DNA of 64,000 nucleotides, taken from the NCBI GenBank assembly GCA_964563395.1, contig CAZLWK010000001.1:62001-126000 (forward strand), given 5' to 3'. Positions 7,062 to 15,514 of the stretch are shown here, one piece after another; position 1 is the stretch's first letter, and the number at the start of each line of letters is the position of its first letter. The notes below the pieces were generated by a model. That model did not search any database, was not told the DNA's origin, and saw only the letters and a program-made list of their open reading frames with translations. This DNA is from JBEVOS01 sp964563395 (GTDB taxonomy: Bacteria > Pseudomonadota > Alphaproteobacteria > Caulobacterales > Aquidulcibacteraceae). The position numbers were made by a program, and so were the translations under genes.

Positions 7062-8141
7062 CTATTGCGCGACCACGGGTTCAGGAGTCGGCGCGGGTGT
7101 GACCGGCGCGGGGGCGGCCGCTTCTGCCGCGGCTGGCGCGGGCGCGGCGGCGGCCACGGTCGCGGCCGGGGCAGGTTCGCGCGGCGCCGGCACGCCCGCG
7201 CTCGGCGCGAGCTGTGCGAGACGCGCAAGGTCGCCGTTCACGAGATAAAAGATGTCCCGGCTGGCGGAGCCGCCCACTTGGGTGGGATCGTCATAATAGA
7301 CCTCGAACGAACGCCCTTGCTCCAGACGCGCGGCGGCGATCATGGCCTCCATCTGGGTATAGATGGGCAGCACGTTCTCTTCCGGCCCGTCGAAACGCAC
7401 GCGGATGGCCGCGCCCGCGGGGGTCTGCCCGGCGCGAACGCCCACGAGCACGCGCGGCGTCTCGCCCGTGAAGGGCACGCCGGCCTGGAACGAATATTGG
7501 CCGTTCTCCCAGGCCGTCTCCACCGCGATCGGCGGGCCGGACGGCGTGAGATTGTAACGGCGCATGATGGGGTTCACGAGCACCAGGCTCTGCGCGACGG
7601 CTTCCTTGATGGCGGCGGCGTCCTGCGGAACCGTGGCCTCAATGAACAGGAAGGGCCGCGCCTCCACTTGCACCACTTCATAGACGAGACCGGTGAACGC
7701 GCCTTCGGGAAGGGCGTTCAGGTCCGCTGAGATCGTGGCGAGGGCGGCCTCCAGATACGGCGCCGCCGGGGCGCCGGTGAGGCCCTGGATGCGGTCGATC
7801 GGATTGGCCCCAAGCGGAGATTCGATGCGCACCTCGACGTTCGAGGCGTTCTCGCCGTTCGGCGTCACCGTATAGACGGCGCGGCCCTGGCCGCCATCGG
7901 CGAAGGCGAGCGTGGCGATGATCTGATTTTCACTGGTTTCCGTGACGGTCTGCGTCACCCCTTCGGCCACCGGCGCGCCGGCCGGCAGCGTCGACAGGCG
8001 CGCGATCACGCTTGCCGCTGGGCGTTGAATTTCAACGGTTTCTACTTTGCTGGCCTTGCTCGGCAGCGCGAAGAAGGAGGCGCCCGCGAGAACCGCCAGC
8101 ACCGCAACCACAATCAGCAGAATTCGAACGACGCCGCCCAT
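7062..8141 (-). CDS. Membrane-anchored SRPBCC / GyrI-like effector-binding domain protein
   Basis: A 359-residue protein. A single N-terminal membrane helix (VRILLIVVAVLAVLAGASFFAL) is followed at about residues 30-150 by a polyketide-cyclase/SRPBCC-like domain and at about 160-300 by a GyrI-like small-molecule-binding domain (PFLFIEATVPQ, RYNLTPSGPPIAV, SFEVYYDDP). The C-terminal 60 residues are low-complexity Ala/Pro. The start at 8141 has GGGGAGAG upstream; an extension to 8177 has no such site. The architecture is of a periplasmic sensor or binding protein with unknown ligand. It is followed by tspO on the same strand. Confidence 0.65.
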   Translation of the reverse strand: MGGVVRILLIVVAVLAVLAGASFFALPSKASKVETVEIQRPAASVIARLSTLPAGAPVAEGVTQTVTETSENQIIATLAFADGGQGRAVYTVTPNGENASNVEVRIESPLGANPIDRIQGLTGAPAAPYLEAALATISADLNALPEGAFTGLVYEVVQVEARPFLFIEATVPQDAAAIKEAVAQSLVLVNPIMRRYNLTPSGPPIAVETAWENGQYSFQAGVPFTGETPRVLVGVRAGQTPAGAAIRVRFDGPEENVLPIYTQMEAMIAAARLEQGRSFEVYYDDPTQVGGSASRDIFYLVNGDLARLAQLAPSAGVPAPREPAPAATVAAAAPAPAAAEAAAPAPVTPAPTPEPVVAQ

Positions 8142-8263
8142 GGAACTCTCCCCTGTCGAGTTTTGCGTGTTCCCCAACGCGGGGGCATCCTTAACACTCG
8201 TTCGCCGCGGAGGGTACTCCTTATCGCGCCGGCCCCGCCGCCTCTCGGGCGCACGCCGCTTGC

Positions 8264-8292
8264 TTGACCGGCGACGGCGCTTGTCCTAATCC
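8264..8292 (+). promoter_or_regulatory. Housekeeping promoter for tRNA-Asp
   Basis: TTGACC (8264-8269), a 17-base spacer, TAATCC (8287-8292). The mature tRNA begins 16 bases after the -10 element, which fits a short 5' leader. Confidence 0.55.
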
Positions 8293-8307
8293 CCGCGCTC
8301 CGCAGAT

Positions 8308-8384
8308 GCGGGTGTAGCTCAGTCGGTTAGAGCGTCGGCCTGTCACGCCGAAGGTCGCGGGTTCGAGCCCCGTCACTCGCGCCA
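8308..8384 (+). tRNA. tRNA-Asp (anticodon GTC)
   Basis: A full cloverleaf can be drawn: acceptor GCGGGTG / CACTCGC with one G-U pair, D arm with AGCTCAGTCGGTTAGAGC, anticodon stem TCGGC / GCCGA around the loop CTGTCAC with anticodon GTC at 8342-8344, T arm containing GGTTCGAGCCC, discriminator G and an encoded CCA (8382-8384). The gene is single, with a promoter just upstream. Confidence 0.97.
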
Positions 8385-8396
8385 TGCGGCGGCGGA

Positions 8397-9167
8397 TCAA
8401 AAAGACCTGCTTAGATCCATCACCACGATCTCGTGCCCCCAGAGCGGCTGCGTGAGGAAGGGATCGCGATCGGACACGATTTTCCGCATGGCGTCCGCGA
8501 TTTTCGCGGCCGCGCGCGCCTCCTCCAAGAAGACGGTCTTGTAGGCCTGCGCGTTTTGCGGGGCGCAGAGGAACAATTTGTTCGCGGCGAAGCCGAACGG
8601 TGCGATGGGTCGGGGCTTCTGAAAAAAGCGGTGCGCGCCTTCATTGACGCCCAGCGCCACTGGATTGAGAAAATCGTCGAGGGCGACGATCCCGCCCGGC
8701 GCAAGGAGATCGCTGGCGAGCTCCAAGTCCCACAGCACGTCCGCGACGCCGTGCGAGCCGTCAATGCTGATGAAGCGGGCCGGACCGCCGAGCTTGCCGC
8801 GCAAGGCGGCCGCGGTCGTGTTGGTCGATTTTCCTTCAATCAATTCATAGCTCTGCGGTTCTGCTAGGAAACTCAAGGCGTCCTTGACCGTGGGTTGATC
8901 GACGAATTCAAACGTGTCGAGGCCGACGATTTTGTCGCCGCGCCGCAGCGCCGAGCGCAGCAACACGGCGAAATATTTGCCCTTGAACACGCCGATCTCG
9001 AGAAGCCCGCCCGCGCTTGCGCCTGCTTCCTGCGCGTCCAGAAGGCCGATTGTGACCATCGCGGCCGGCGGATTGAGCCAGCCGGCGATGGGCGACACGT
9101 GTCGGGTGATGAAATCGATGGGAGGCAGATCCAGCACCTCGCCGCGGGGGTCAGTATTGCCAGCCAT
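8397..9167 (-). CDS. Class I SAM-dependent methyltransferase (CmcI/Methyltransf_24-like)
   Basis: A protein of about 256 residues. It has the SAM-binding motif I LLEIGVFKGKYFAVLL, an acidic strand-2 end IVGLDTFE, and the segments FISIDGSHG and LLAPGGIVALDDF, which match methyltransferases that act on small molecules or sugars in the CmcI/TylF-like group. The substrate is unknown. The start at 9167 has a GGGAGCGGA-type ribosome site; an extension to 9314 is arginine-rich and looks non-coding. It is convergent with tRNA-Asp and divergent from nuoA. Confidence 0.75.
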   Translation of the reverse strand: MAGNTDPRGEVLDLPPIDFITRHVSPIAGWLNPPAAMVTIGLLDAQEAGASAGGLLEIGVFKGKYFAVLLRSALRRGDKIVGLDTFEFVDQPTVKDALSFLAEPQSYELIEGKSTNTTAAALRGKLGGPARFISIDGSHGVADVLWDLELASDLLAPGGIVALDDFLNPVALGVNEGAHRFFQKPRPIAPFGFAANKLFLCAPQNAQAYKTVFLEEARAAAKIADAMRKIVSDRDPFLTQPLWGHEIVVMDLSRSF

Positions 9168-9313
9168 GTTCCGCTCCCGGGGTGCAGACGCGCGCACCGC
9201 GCTTAGCGCGGCGGCGCGCACCGGCCAAGCGCTGGTTGTCGGGGTGCGAATCGCGCGGAAACTCCGGGCGTATGGAGCGGCGCATGGACGCTCCGCGAAG
9301 GGCTGCCGCGCCA

Positions 9314-9342
9314 TTGCGCGTCCGCGCGACCGCGACTAGGGT
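9314..9342 (+). promoter_or_regulatory. Candidate promoter of the nuo operon
   Basis: TTGCGC (9314-9319), 17 bases, TAGGGT (9337-9342), 40 bases before the nuoA start. It is the best -35/-10 pair I can see in the 214-base gap; the -10 is weak. Confidence 0.35.
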
Positions 9343-9381
9343 CCGCGCCGCTTTCGCACTTGCGGCATGAAGGGACCCGTA

Positions 9382-9747
9382 ATGGGGCTCGACCTCACGG
9401 AATATCTGCCAATTCTCATGTTTCTCGGCATCGCGGCGGCCCTCGGCTCGGCCTTCATGCTCGCGGCCTGGGTGATCGCGCCAAAATCGCCCGACCGGGA
9501 AAAGACCTCGGCTTATGAATGCGGTTTCAACGCGTTCGATGATGCGCGGATGAAATTCGACGTTCGCTTCTATCTGGTGTCGATCCTTTTCATCATCTTC
9601 GATCTCGAGGTTGCGTTCCTGTTCCCCTGGGCGCTGGCTCTCGATGAGATCGGCGTGTTCGGCTTCTGGTCGATGATGGCGTTCCTCGGCGTTCTCACCA
9701 TCGGCTTCGTCTATGAATGGCGCAAAGGGGCGCTCGAATGGGAGTGA
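9382..9747 (+). CDS. nuoA: NADH-quinone oxidoreductase subunit A
   Basis: A 121-residue membrane subunit of complex I with three helices. The family block KTSAYECGFNAFDDARMKFDVRFYL (split here as KTSAYECGF and ARMKFDVRFYL) and IIFDLEVAFLFPWA are present, including the glutamate/aspartate residues of the quinone-proximal loop. ATG 9382 is preferred because AAGGGA lies 7 bases before it; ATG 9367 would add five residues. The end overlaps nuoB by 10 bases. First gene of the 14-subunit operon. Confidence 0.97.
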   Translation: MGLDLTEYLPILMFLGIAAALGSAFMLAAWVIAPKSPDREKTSAYECGFNAFDDARMKFDVRFYLVSILFIIFDLEVAFLFPWALALDEIGVFGFWSMMAFLGVLTIGFVYEWRKGALEWE

Positions 9748-10289
9748 GCCTGGGCACTGCGGCCGGTGTTGAGGGCGGCTTTCCGGTCAAGGAAGACGAC
9801 CCCTTTTATACGGGCCTGTCGAATCAATTGGCCGATAAAGGGTTCCTCGTCGCAGCCGCGGACGACCTGATCACCTGGGCGCGCACCGGCTCGCTGATGT
9901 GGATGACGTTCGGCCTCGCCTGCTGCGCGGTGGAGATGATGCAGGCGTCGATGCCGCGTTACGATCTGGAGCGGTTCGGCTTCGCGCCCCGCGCCAGCCC
10001 GCGCCAGAGCGACGTGATGATCGTCGCTGGCACGCTGACCAACAAAATGGCCCCTGCGCTGCGCAAGGTCTACGATCAAATGCCCGAGCCGCGCTACGTG
10101 ATCTCGATGGGATCGTGCGCCAATGGCGGGGGCTATTATCATTATAGCTACGCCGTCGTGCGCGGCTGCGACCGCATCGTGCCGGTGGATATTTACATTC
10201 CCGGCTGCCCGCCCACGGCCGAGGCGCTGGTTTATGGCGTGCTGCAATTGCAGCGCAAGATCCGCCGCGAAGGGAACATCCAGCGATGA
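9738..10289 (+). CDS. nuoB: NADH-quinone oxidoreductase subunit B
   Basis: A 183-residue hydrophilic subunit that holds cluster N2, the last iron-sulfur centre before quinone. The cysteine ligands are visible in GLACCAVEM, GSCANGGG and YIPGCPPTAEAL. The ATG at 9738 lies inside the end of nuoA, with AAAGGGG upstream. The length fits alphaproteobacterial NuoB. The stop overlaps nuoC (ATGA). Confidence 0.98.
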   Translation: MGVSLGTAAGVEGGFPVKEDDPFYTGLSNQLADKGFLVAAADDLITWARTGSLMWMTFGLACCAVEMMQASMPRYDLERFGFAPRASPRQSDVMIVAGTLTNKMAPALRKVYDQMPEPRYVISMGSCANGGGYYHYSYAVVRGCDRIVPVDIYIPGCPPTAEALVYGVLQLQRKIRREGNIQR

Positions 10290-10882
10290 CCGAAGCGCTT
10301 ACATCGCTGGGCGCGCATATCGCGGCGAGCATGCCTGGTTCCGTGACCGGCCACGACGTCCGCGTGGGTGAACTGACCATCGCCGCGCGCGCCGATCAGA
10401 TCGTCAGCGTGGTGACGTTCCTGCGCGACGATCCGCGCTGCCTGTTTCAAACGCTCATCGATCTCTGCGGCGTCGATTATCCTGAGCGCGCGCGTCGCTT
10501 CGACGTGGTCTATCATTTTCTGTCGATGCGCCTCAATCAACGCATTCGGGTGAAGATTGAGACGGACGAGCAGGCCGCCGTGCCCTCGATCGCCACGATC
10601 CATCCGTGCGCGGATTGGTTCGAGCGCGAGGCGTTCGACATGTACGGCATTCTGTTCTCGGGCCATCCCGATCTGCGCCGCATCCTCACCGATTACGGCT
10701 TTCAAGGGTTCCCGCTTCGCAAGGATTTCCCGCTCTCGGGCCATGTCGAGGTGCGCTACGATCCCGAGCAGGAGCGGGTGGTGTACGAGCCCGTGAAGCT
10801 GCAGCAAGCCTATCGCAATTTCGATTTCTTGAGCCCCTGGGAAGGCATGATCCCGGGCGATGAAAAGGCCAAGCAATCATGA
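10286..10882 (+). CDS. nuoC: NADH-quinone oxidoreductase subunit C
   Basis: A 198-residue subunit of the 30 kDa family, a separate protein here rather than fused to NuoD as in E. coli. Key segments are FQTLIDLCGVDYPER, FDVVYHFLSM, DWFEREAFDMYGI and LRRILTDYGFQGFPLRKDFPL (given in part). It is coupled at both ends by ATGA overlaps, downstream to a non-complex-I gene. Confidence 0.98.
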   Translation: MTEALTSLGAHIAASMPGSVTGHDVRVGELTIAARADQIVSVVTFLRDDPRCLFQTLIDLCGVDYPERARRFDVVYHFLSMRLNQRIRVKIETDEQAAVPSIATIHPCADWFEREAFDMYGILFSGHPDLRRILTDYGFQGFPLRKDFPLSGHVEVRYDPEQERVVYEPVKLQQAYRNFDFLSPWEGMIPGDEKAKQS

Positions 10883-11295
10883 ACCCGCGCTCCGGAGGAT
10901 GCCTCTGCGGCGCGACGCGCTTCAAGGCGACGCCCGCCTCCACCGATATGACGGCGTGCCATTGCGGGATGTGTCGCCGTTGGGCTGGCGGGGTGTGGTT
11001 CACCATCGCATGCACGGACCTGACGCTCGACGAGGGCGCGGCGGCGGCGACGACGGCTTCCTCCGAATGGGCCGAACGCGGCTTTTGCGCCAAGTGCGGC
11101 GCGACGCTGTTCTGGCGCATGCGCGACGGGTCGCTCATCACCGTCTCCGCCTATGCCTTCGACGATCAACCCGGCTTCGTTTTCAATGAGGAGATCTTCA
11201 TCGAGGAGAAGCCCGCGCATTACACTTTCGCCGACGCGACCAAGAAGATGACGGGCGCGGAGGTGATCGCCTCATTCAGTCAGAGCCAGCCATGA
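10879..11295 (+). CDS. GFA-family zinc protein inserted in the nuo operon
   Basis: A 138-residue protein of the GFA (Gfa/CENP-V-like) zinc fold: GGCLCGATRF at residues 6-15, CHCGMCRRWAG at 28-38 and FCAKCGATLFWR at 69-80 supply the seven or so cysteines that bind zinc. The family includes S-hydroxymethylglutathione synthase-like proteins, but most members have no proven reaction. It is coupled to nuoC by ATGA and followed 10 bases later by nuoD, so it is expressed with complex I. Any functional link is inference. Confidence 0.88.
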   Translation: MNPRSGGCLCGATRFKATPASTDMTACHCGMCRRWAGGVWFTIACTDLTLDEGAAAATTASSEWAERGFCAKCGATLFWRMRDGSLITVSAYAFDDQPGFVFNEEIFIEEKPAHYTFADATKKMTGAEVIASFSQSQP

Positions 11296-11305
11296 GTATT
11301 TTGGC

Positions 11306-12502
11306 ATGAGCGATCTCGCAGCGCCCGAGGGCGAGCGCAAATTCACGATCAATTTCGGCCCGCAGCACCCGGCGGCGCACGGCGTGTTGCGTCTTGTGCT
11401 CGAATTGGACGGCGAGGTGGTCGAGCGCGTCGATCCGCATATCGGTCTTCTGCATCGCGGCACCGAGAAGTTGATCGAATACAAGACCTACTTGCAGGCC
11501 ATGCCTTATTTCGATCGGCTCGATTATGTCGCGCCGATGAATCAGGAGCACGCCTTCTGCCTCGCGATCGAAAAGCTCGCCGGCATCGAGGTCCCCCGCC
11601 GCGCCAAGATCATCCGCGTGCTCTATTCCGAGATCGGGCGCATCTTAAGCCACCTTCTGAACACGACCACCCAGGCGCTCGATGTCGGCGCGCTCACGCC
11701 CCCGCTCTGGGGCTTTGAAGAGCGCGAAAAGCTGATGATCTTCTACGAGCGCGCTTCGGGGTCGCGGATGCACGCCGCTTATTTCCGGCCCGGCGGCGTG
11801 CACCAGGATTTGCCGCCCGCCTTGATCGACGACATCGAGCGCTTCTGCGCGGAGTTTCCGAAGGCGGTGCGCGACATCGAAGCGCTCGTCACCGAGAACC
11901 GCATCTTCAAGCAGCGGAACGTGGATATCGGCGTCGTCTCCAAGCAGGACGTGCTCGATTGGGGCATGAGCGGGGTGATGGCGCGCGGATCGGGCCTCGC
12001 CTGGGACCTGCGGCGCAGCCAGCCTTACGAAATCTATTCGGAACTCGATTTCAAGATCCCGGTCGGCAAGAACGGCGATTGCTGGGATCGCTATCTGTGC
12101 CGCATCGAGGAGATGTACGAGTCCAACAAGATCATGCAGCAATGCATCGATCTTCTGCGCAAGACGCCTGGCCCTGTCCTGCCGGAGCATTCCAAGGTCG
12201 CGCCGCCGCGCCGCGCGGAAATGAAAAATTCGATGGAAGCGCTGATCCATCATTTCAAACTCTATACGGAGGGCTTCCACGTGCCCGCGGGCGAGGCCTA
12301 TGCCTGCGTCGAGGCGCCGAAGGGAGAATTCGGCGTCTATCTCGTCGCGGACGGCGGCAATCGTCCTTATCGCCTCAAGATACGCGCGCCCGGCTTTCCG
12401 CATCTGCAGGCGATGGATTATCTGTGCAAGGGCCACATGCTCGCCGATGTGAGCGCGATCCTTGGCTCGCTCGATATCGTGTTCGGCGAGATCGATCGAT
12501 GA
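11306..12502 (+). CDS. nuoD: NADH-quinone oxidoreductase subunit D
   Basis: A 398-residue 49 kDa-family subunit that with NuoB forms the quinone-binding cavity. It shows FTINFGPQHPAAHGVLRL near the start, HIGLLHRGTEKLIE, the conserved tyrosine region PYFDRLDYVAPM, and a C-terminal arginine end SLDIVFGEIDR. The length is normal for alphaproteobacteria. The stop overlaps the start of the NTF2-like gene (ATGA). Confidence 0.98.
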   Translation: MSDLAAPEGERKFTINFGPQHPAAHGVLRLVLELDGEVVERVDPHIGLLHRGTEKLIEYKTYLQAMPYFDRLDYVAPMNQEHAFCLAIEKLAGIEVPRRAKIIRVLYSEIGRILSHLLNTTTQALDVGALTPPLWGFEEREKLMIFYERASGSRMHAAYFRPGGVHQDLPPALIDDIERFCAEFPKAVRDIEALVTENRIFKQRNVDIGVVSKQDVLDWGMSGVMARGSGLAWDLRRSQPYEIYSELDFKIPVGKNGDCWDRYLCRIEEMYESNKIMQQCIDLLRKTPGPVLPEHSKVAPPRRAEMKNSMEALIHHFKLYTEGFHVPAGEAYACVEAPKGEFGVYLVADGGNRPYRLKIRAPGFPHLQAMDYLCKGHMLADVSAILGSLDIVFGEIDR

Positions 12503-12831
12503 GCCCTCACGACATCGCCCAAGGCCAGCTGGACGCCTATAACGCGCAAGACCTCGAACGCTACATGTCCTTCTTCACCGAGGATTGCGTGATCGCGGAT
12601 CTGAACGGGGCGGTGACGTCACCGAATGCGGCCGCCATTCGCGCGCGCTATGAAAAGGCCTTCGCGCAATTCCCGCAAAACAAGGCCTATTTGAAGAACC
12701 GCATTGTGGTCGGCGCCGTCGTTATCGACCACGAGCACGTCGTGCGCGCGCCGGGCGGGGAAGAATTCGAGATCATCGCCATCTACACGCTGCGTGACGG
12801 CAAGATCGCGCGCGTCGATTTCGCAAGGTAG
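12499..12831 (+). CDS. NTF2-like / SnoaL-like protein inserted in the nuo operon
   Basis: A 110-residue protein with an N-terminal helix ending QLDAYNAQDLERYMSFFTEDCVI (shown in part: AYNAQDLERYMSFF), then curved beta strands ending YTLRDGKIARVDF. This is the alpha+beta barrel pattern of the NTF2 superfamily (SnoaL, ketosteroid isomerase-like). No catalytic dyad is certain, so the ligand or reaction is unknown. It is coupled to nuoD by ATGA and followed 3 bases later by nuoE. Confidence 0.8.
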   Translation: MSPHDIAQGQLDAYNAQDLERYMSFFTEDCVIADLNGAVTSPNAAAIRARYEKAFAQFPQNKAYLKNRIVVGAVVIDHEHVVRAPGGEEFEIIAIYTLRDGKIARVDFAR

Positions 12832-12834
12832 GTC

Positions 12835-13494
12835 ATGAGCGTCCGCCGCCTCGCCGCTGAGCAGCCTGCTGGCTTTGCCTTCACCCCCGCCTCCATGGAG
12901 ACGGTGCGATTCTGGTTGGCGAAATATCCCGCCGAACGGAAAGCCTCCGCCGTCATTCCGCTCCTCTGGATCGCGCAGAAGCAGGAGGGCTGGGTCAGCG
13001 AGCCAGCCATTCGGGTCATCGCCGGCATGTTGGGAATGGCGGTGATCCGCGTGCTAGAGGTCGCCACCTTCTACACGATGTTCCATCTGCAGCCGGTGGG
13101 GCGCCATCATTTGCAGGTGTGTGGCACCACGCCCTGCATGCTGCGCGGCGCGGAGGCGCTGAAAGAGGTGTGCAAGCGCCGCATCGGCGGCAAATTCGCA
13201 GTGACGCAGGATGGCCTGTTTTCCTGGGAGGAGGTCGAATGCGTCGGCGCGTGCGTGAATGCGCCGGTGGTGGCGATCCATGATTATTATCACGAGGATC
13301 TGACGCCCGAGGCGCTGGAAGCGCTGATCGATCAGTTGTCGCGCGGCGAGGCCATAGAGCCCGGAAGCGCGGCCGGGCGGATCAATTCCGCGCCGGAGGG
13401 CGGGCCTGACGTGCTCACCGATCCCGCGCTCCATGACGGATCGCTGGCGCGGAAGATCGTTCTGCCGAATTTGCCGGAGCCGGCCGCCTCATGA
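12835..13494 (+). CDS. nuoE: NADH-quinone oxidoreductase subunit E
   Basis: A 219-residue 24 kDa-family subunit with the [2Fe-2S] cluster N1a, bound by cysteines in CGTTPCMLRGAE and ECVGACVNAP. The N-terminal helix region (FWLAKYPAERKASAVIPLL) and GWVSEPAIRVIAGML are typical. The C-terminus carries about 45 extra, partly low-complexity residues relative to the E. coli protein, as is common in alphaproteobacteria. The stop overlaps the next gene by ATGA. Confidence 0.97.
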   Translation: MSVRRLAAEQPAGFAFTPASMETVRFWLAKYPAERKASAVIPLLWIAQKQEGWVSEPAIRVIAGMLGMAVIRVLEVATFYTMFHLQPVGRHHLQVCGTTPCMLRGAEALKEVCKRRIGGKFAVTQDGLFSWEEVECVGACVNAPVVAIHDYYHEDLTPEALEALIDQLSRGEAIEPGSAAGRINSAPEGGPDVLTDPALHDGSLARKIVLPNLPEPAAS

Positions 13495-13748
13495 GCGAGG
13501 AAAAACCTCCCCCGCCGCTCGGTGGGCGCACGCGCCTGCCGTTCGAAACGAAGGAGCTGCGCGCCCATCCGGGGTTTCGCGCGGCCGCCGCGCTTTATGC
13601 GTTCGCCGCCATCATCATGGGCGGCGTGGCCGCCTACATGGCGTTCGCGGTCGGCCATCCCTGGATGAGTATTCCCGTCATGGGGCCCGCGCTTGGCGCG
13701 CTCTATTTCGTGGTGCGCTTCGCCATGGTCATGCGGCCGAGGATGTGA
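13491..13748 (+). CDS. Small two-helix membrane protein between nuoE and nuoF
   Basis: An 85-residue protein. After a proline-rich basic start (PPPPLGGRTRLPFETKEL) there are two hydrophobic helices (ALYAFAAIIMGGVAAYMAFAV and IPVMGPALGALYFVVRFAMV, each shown in 20 or 21 residues or fewer in the protein). It is coupled to nuoE by ATGA and followed by nuoF 9 bases later. I do not recognise a named family; small membrane proteins at this position occur in related nuo operons as far as I recall. It may be a complex I accessory factor or simply a passenger. Confidence 0.7.
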   Translation: MSEEKPPPPLGGRTRLPFETKELRAHPGFRAAAALYAFAAIIMGGVAAYMAFAVGHPWMSIPVMGPALGALYFVVRFAMVMRPRM

Positions 13749-13757
13749 GGATCTTTT

Positions 13758-15065
13758 ATGCTCGCCGATAAGGACCGCATCTTTCTCAACCTCTATGGCC
13801 AGCACGATTGGCGCCTTGAGGGCGCAAAGCGGCGCGGCGCGTGGAACGCCACCGCCGACATGATCGGCGCTGGGCGCGACTGGATCATCCAACAGATCAA
13901 GGATTCAGGCTTGCGCGGGCGCGGCGGCGCGGGCTTTCCCACGGCGCTGAAATGGACCTTCATGCCCAAGGAGGTGAAGGAGCGTCCGCACTATCTCGTC
14001 GTCAACGCCGACGAGAGCGAGCCGGGCACGTGCAAGGATCGCGAGATCATGCGCCACGATCCCCACCTCTTCATCGAAGGATGCCTGATCGCCTCGTACT
14101 GCATCCGTGCGAACGCCTGCTACATCTATATTCGCGGCGAATACGTTCTTGAGCGCGAGCGCATGGAGGCCGCGATCAAGGAGGCTTATGAGGCCAAGCT
14201 CATCGGCAAGAACAATGTGCATGGCTGGGATTTCGATCTCTACATCCATCATGGCGGGGGCGCTTACATTTGCGGCGAGGAGACCGCGCTCCTGGAAAGC
14301 CTTGAAGGCAAGAAGGGCCAGCCGCGCCTGAAGCCGCCCTTTCCCGCCAATGCCGGCCTCTATGGCTGCCCGACGACCGTGAACAACGTGGAATCCATCG
14401 CCGTCGTGCCGACCATTCTGCGCCGCGGCGCCAAATGGTTCGCCGGCTTTGGCCGCGCCAACAATACCGGCACGAAAATCTTCTGCATCTCGGGCCACGT
14501 GAACCGGCCGTGCAATGTGGAAGAGGCGATGAGCATCCCCTTGAAGGAGCTGATCGAGGGCTATGCCGGCGGCGTGCGCGGCGGCTGGGGCAATCTCAAG
14601 GCGGTGATCCCCGGCGGCTCGTCCGTGCGCATGATTCCGGCGCAGGAGGCCGAAACGGCGTTGATGGATTTCGATTCGCTGCTGGCGCTGAAATCCGGCT
14701 TGGGCACCGCCGCCGTGATCGTGATGGATCAATCGACTGATCTCATCCGTGCGATCGCGCGGCTCGCCTATTTCTACAAGCACGAAAGCTGCGGCCAGTG
14801 CACGCCATGCCGCGAGGGCACAGGCTGGATGTGGCGCGTGCTCGAGCGCATGGCGATCGGCGACGCCGAGCACGAAGAGATCGATCTTTTGCTCGATGTG
14901 GCGAGCCAGGTTGAGGGCCACACGATTTGCGGCCTGGGCGACGCCGCCGCCTGGCCGATCCAGGGTCTGATCCGCCATTTTCGCGGTGAAATCGAGCAGC
15001 GGATCGACCGCTATCGTTCCGCCAAGGGGCTGCACCAGGTGCGCACGGCCGTGGCTGCAGAATGA
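13758..15065 (+). CDS. nuoF: NADH-quinone oxidoreductase subunit F (NADH/FMN site)
   Basis: A 435-residue 51 kDa-family subunit that binds NADH, FMN and cluster N3. It shows the glycine-rich GRGGAGFPTALKW, NADESEPGTCKDRE, the ICGEETALLESLEG segment and the [4Fe-4S] ligands ESCGQCTPCREGTGW with a fourth cysteine in HTICGLGDAAAWPIQG. Length and motif order are normal. The stop overlaps a DUF3291 gene by ATGA. Confidence 0.98.
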   Translation: MLADKDRIFLNLYGQHDWRLEGAKRRGAWNATADMIGAGRDWIIQQIKDSGLRGRGGAGFPTALKWTFMPKEVKERPHYLVVNADESEPGTCKDREIMRHDPHLFIEGCLIASYCIRANACYIYIRGEYVLERERMEAAIKEAYEAKLIGKNNVHGWDFDLYIHHGGGAYICGEETALLESLEGKKGQPRLKPPFPANAGLYGCPTTVNNVESIAVVPTILRRGAKWFAGFGRANNTGTKIFCISGHVNRPCNVEEAMSIPLKELIEGYAGGVRGGWGNLKAVIPGGSSVRMIPAQEAETALMDFDSLLALKSGLGTAAVIVMDQSTDLIRAIARLAYFYKHESCGQCTPCREGTGWMWRVLERMAIGDAEHEEIDLLLDVASQVEGHTICGLGDAAAWPIQGLIRHFRGEIEQRIDRYRSAKGLHQVRTAVAAE

Positions 15066-15514
15066 AGCAGCATCTGGCCCAGCTGAATGTCGCGCGCCTG
15101 CGCCATCCGTTGGATGATCCGCGTTCGGCGGGCTTCCGCGACAATCTCGACCTCGTGAACAGCGCGGCCAAGCGCATGCCCGGCTTTGTCTGGGCGCTGG
15201 AGGATGCGGGCGGCACGGCCACCAGCTTTCGCATCGACGATGATCCTCAGATGCTGGTGAATCTCAGCGTGTGGGAGAGCGCGGCGCATTTGCGCCGCTT
15301 CGTGCTTGGACCGGTGCATGGAGCGTTCCTGAAGCGGCGGGCCGAATGGTTCGAGCCGGCGCCGGGCCGGATCGATCTGGTTCTGTGGCATGTCACGGCG
15401 GGCGAGCGGCCTACTTTGGCCGATGCGCACGAAAGGCTTCTGAAACTGCGCCGAGAGGGGCCGTCTGAGGCCGCGTTCGGCTGGCGCGAGGCGATGGCCG
15501 GAGAGAACGCGTGA
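15062..15514 (+). CDS. DUF3291-domain protein inserted in the nuo operon
   Basis: A 150-residue protein matching the DUF3291 pattern: HLAQLNVARLRHPLDDPRS at the start, RMPGFVWALED, LVNLSVWESAAHLRRFV, and the WHV ending of the domain. The fold is expected to be a dimeric alpha/beta barrel like small monooxygenases, without proven activity. It is coupled to nuoF by ATGA and to the YciI-like gene by a 4-base overlap. Confidence 0.8.
   Translation: MKQHLAQLNVARLRHPLDDPRSAGFRDNLDLVNSAAKRMPGFVWALEDAGGTATSFRIDDDPQMLVNLSVWESAAHLRRFVLGPVHGAFLKRRAEWFEPAPGRIDLVLWHVTAGERPTLADAHERLLKLRREGPSEAAFGWREAMAGENA

Noticed and set aside
10286..12502. Fused NuoCD as in E. coli
   Set aside because: nuoC and nuoD are separate frames with a GFA-like gene between them.
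13905..15035. Long open frame on the minus strand across nuoF
   Set aside because: It is an antisense shadow in GC-rich coding DNA with no ribosome site; nuoF has all family motifs in the forward frame. The same applies to long minus-strand frames across nuoG, nuoH, dnaE and bamA.
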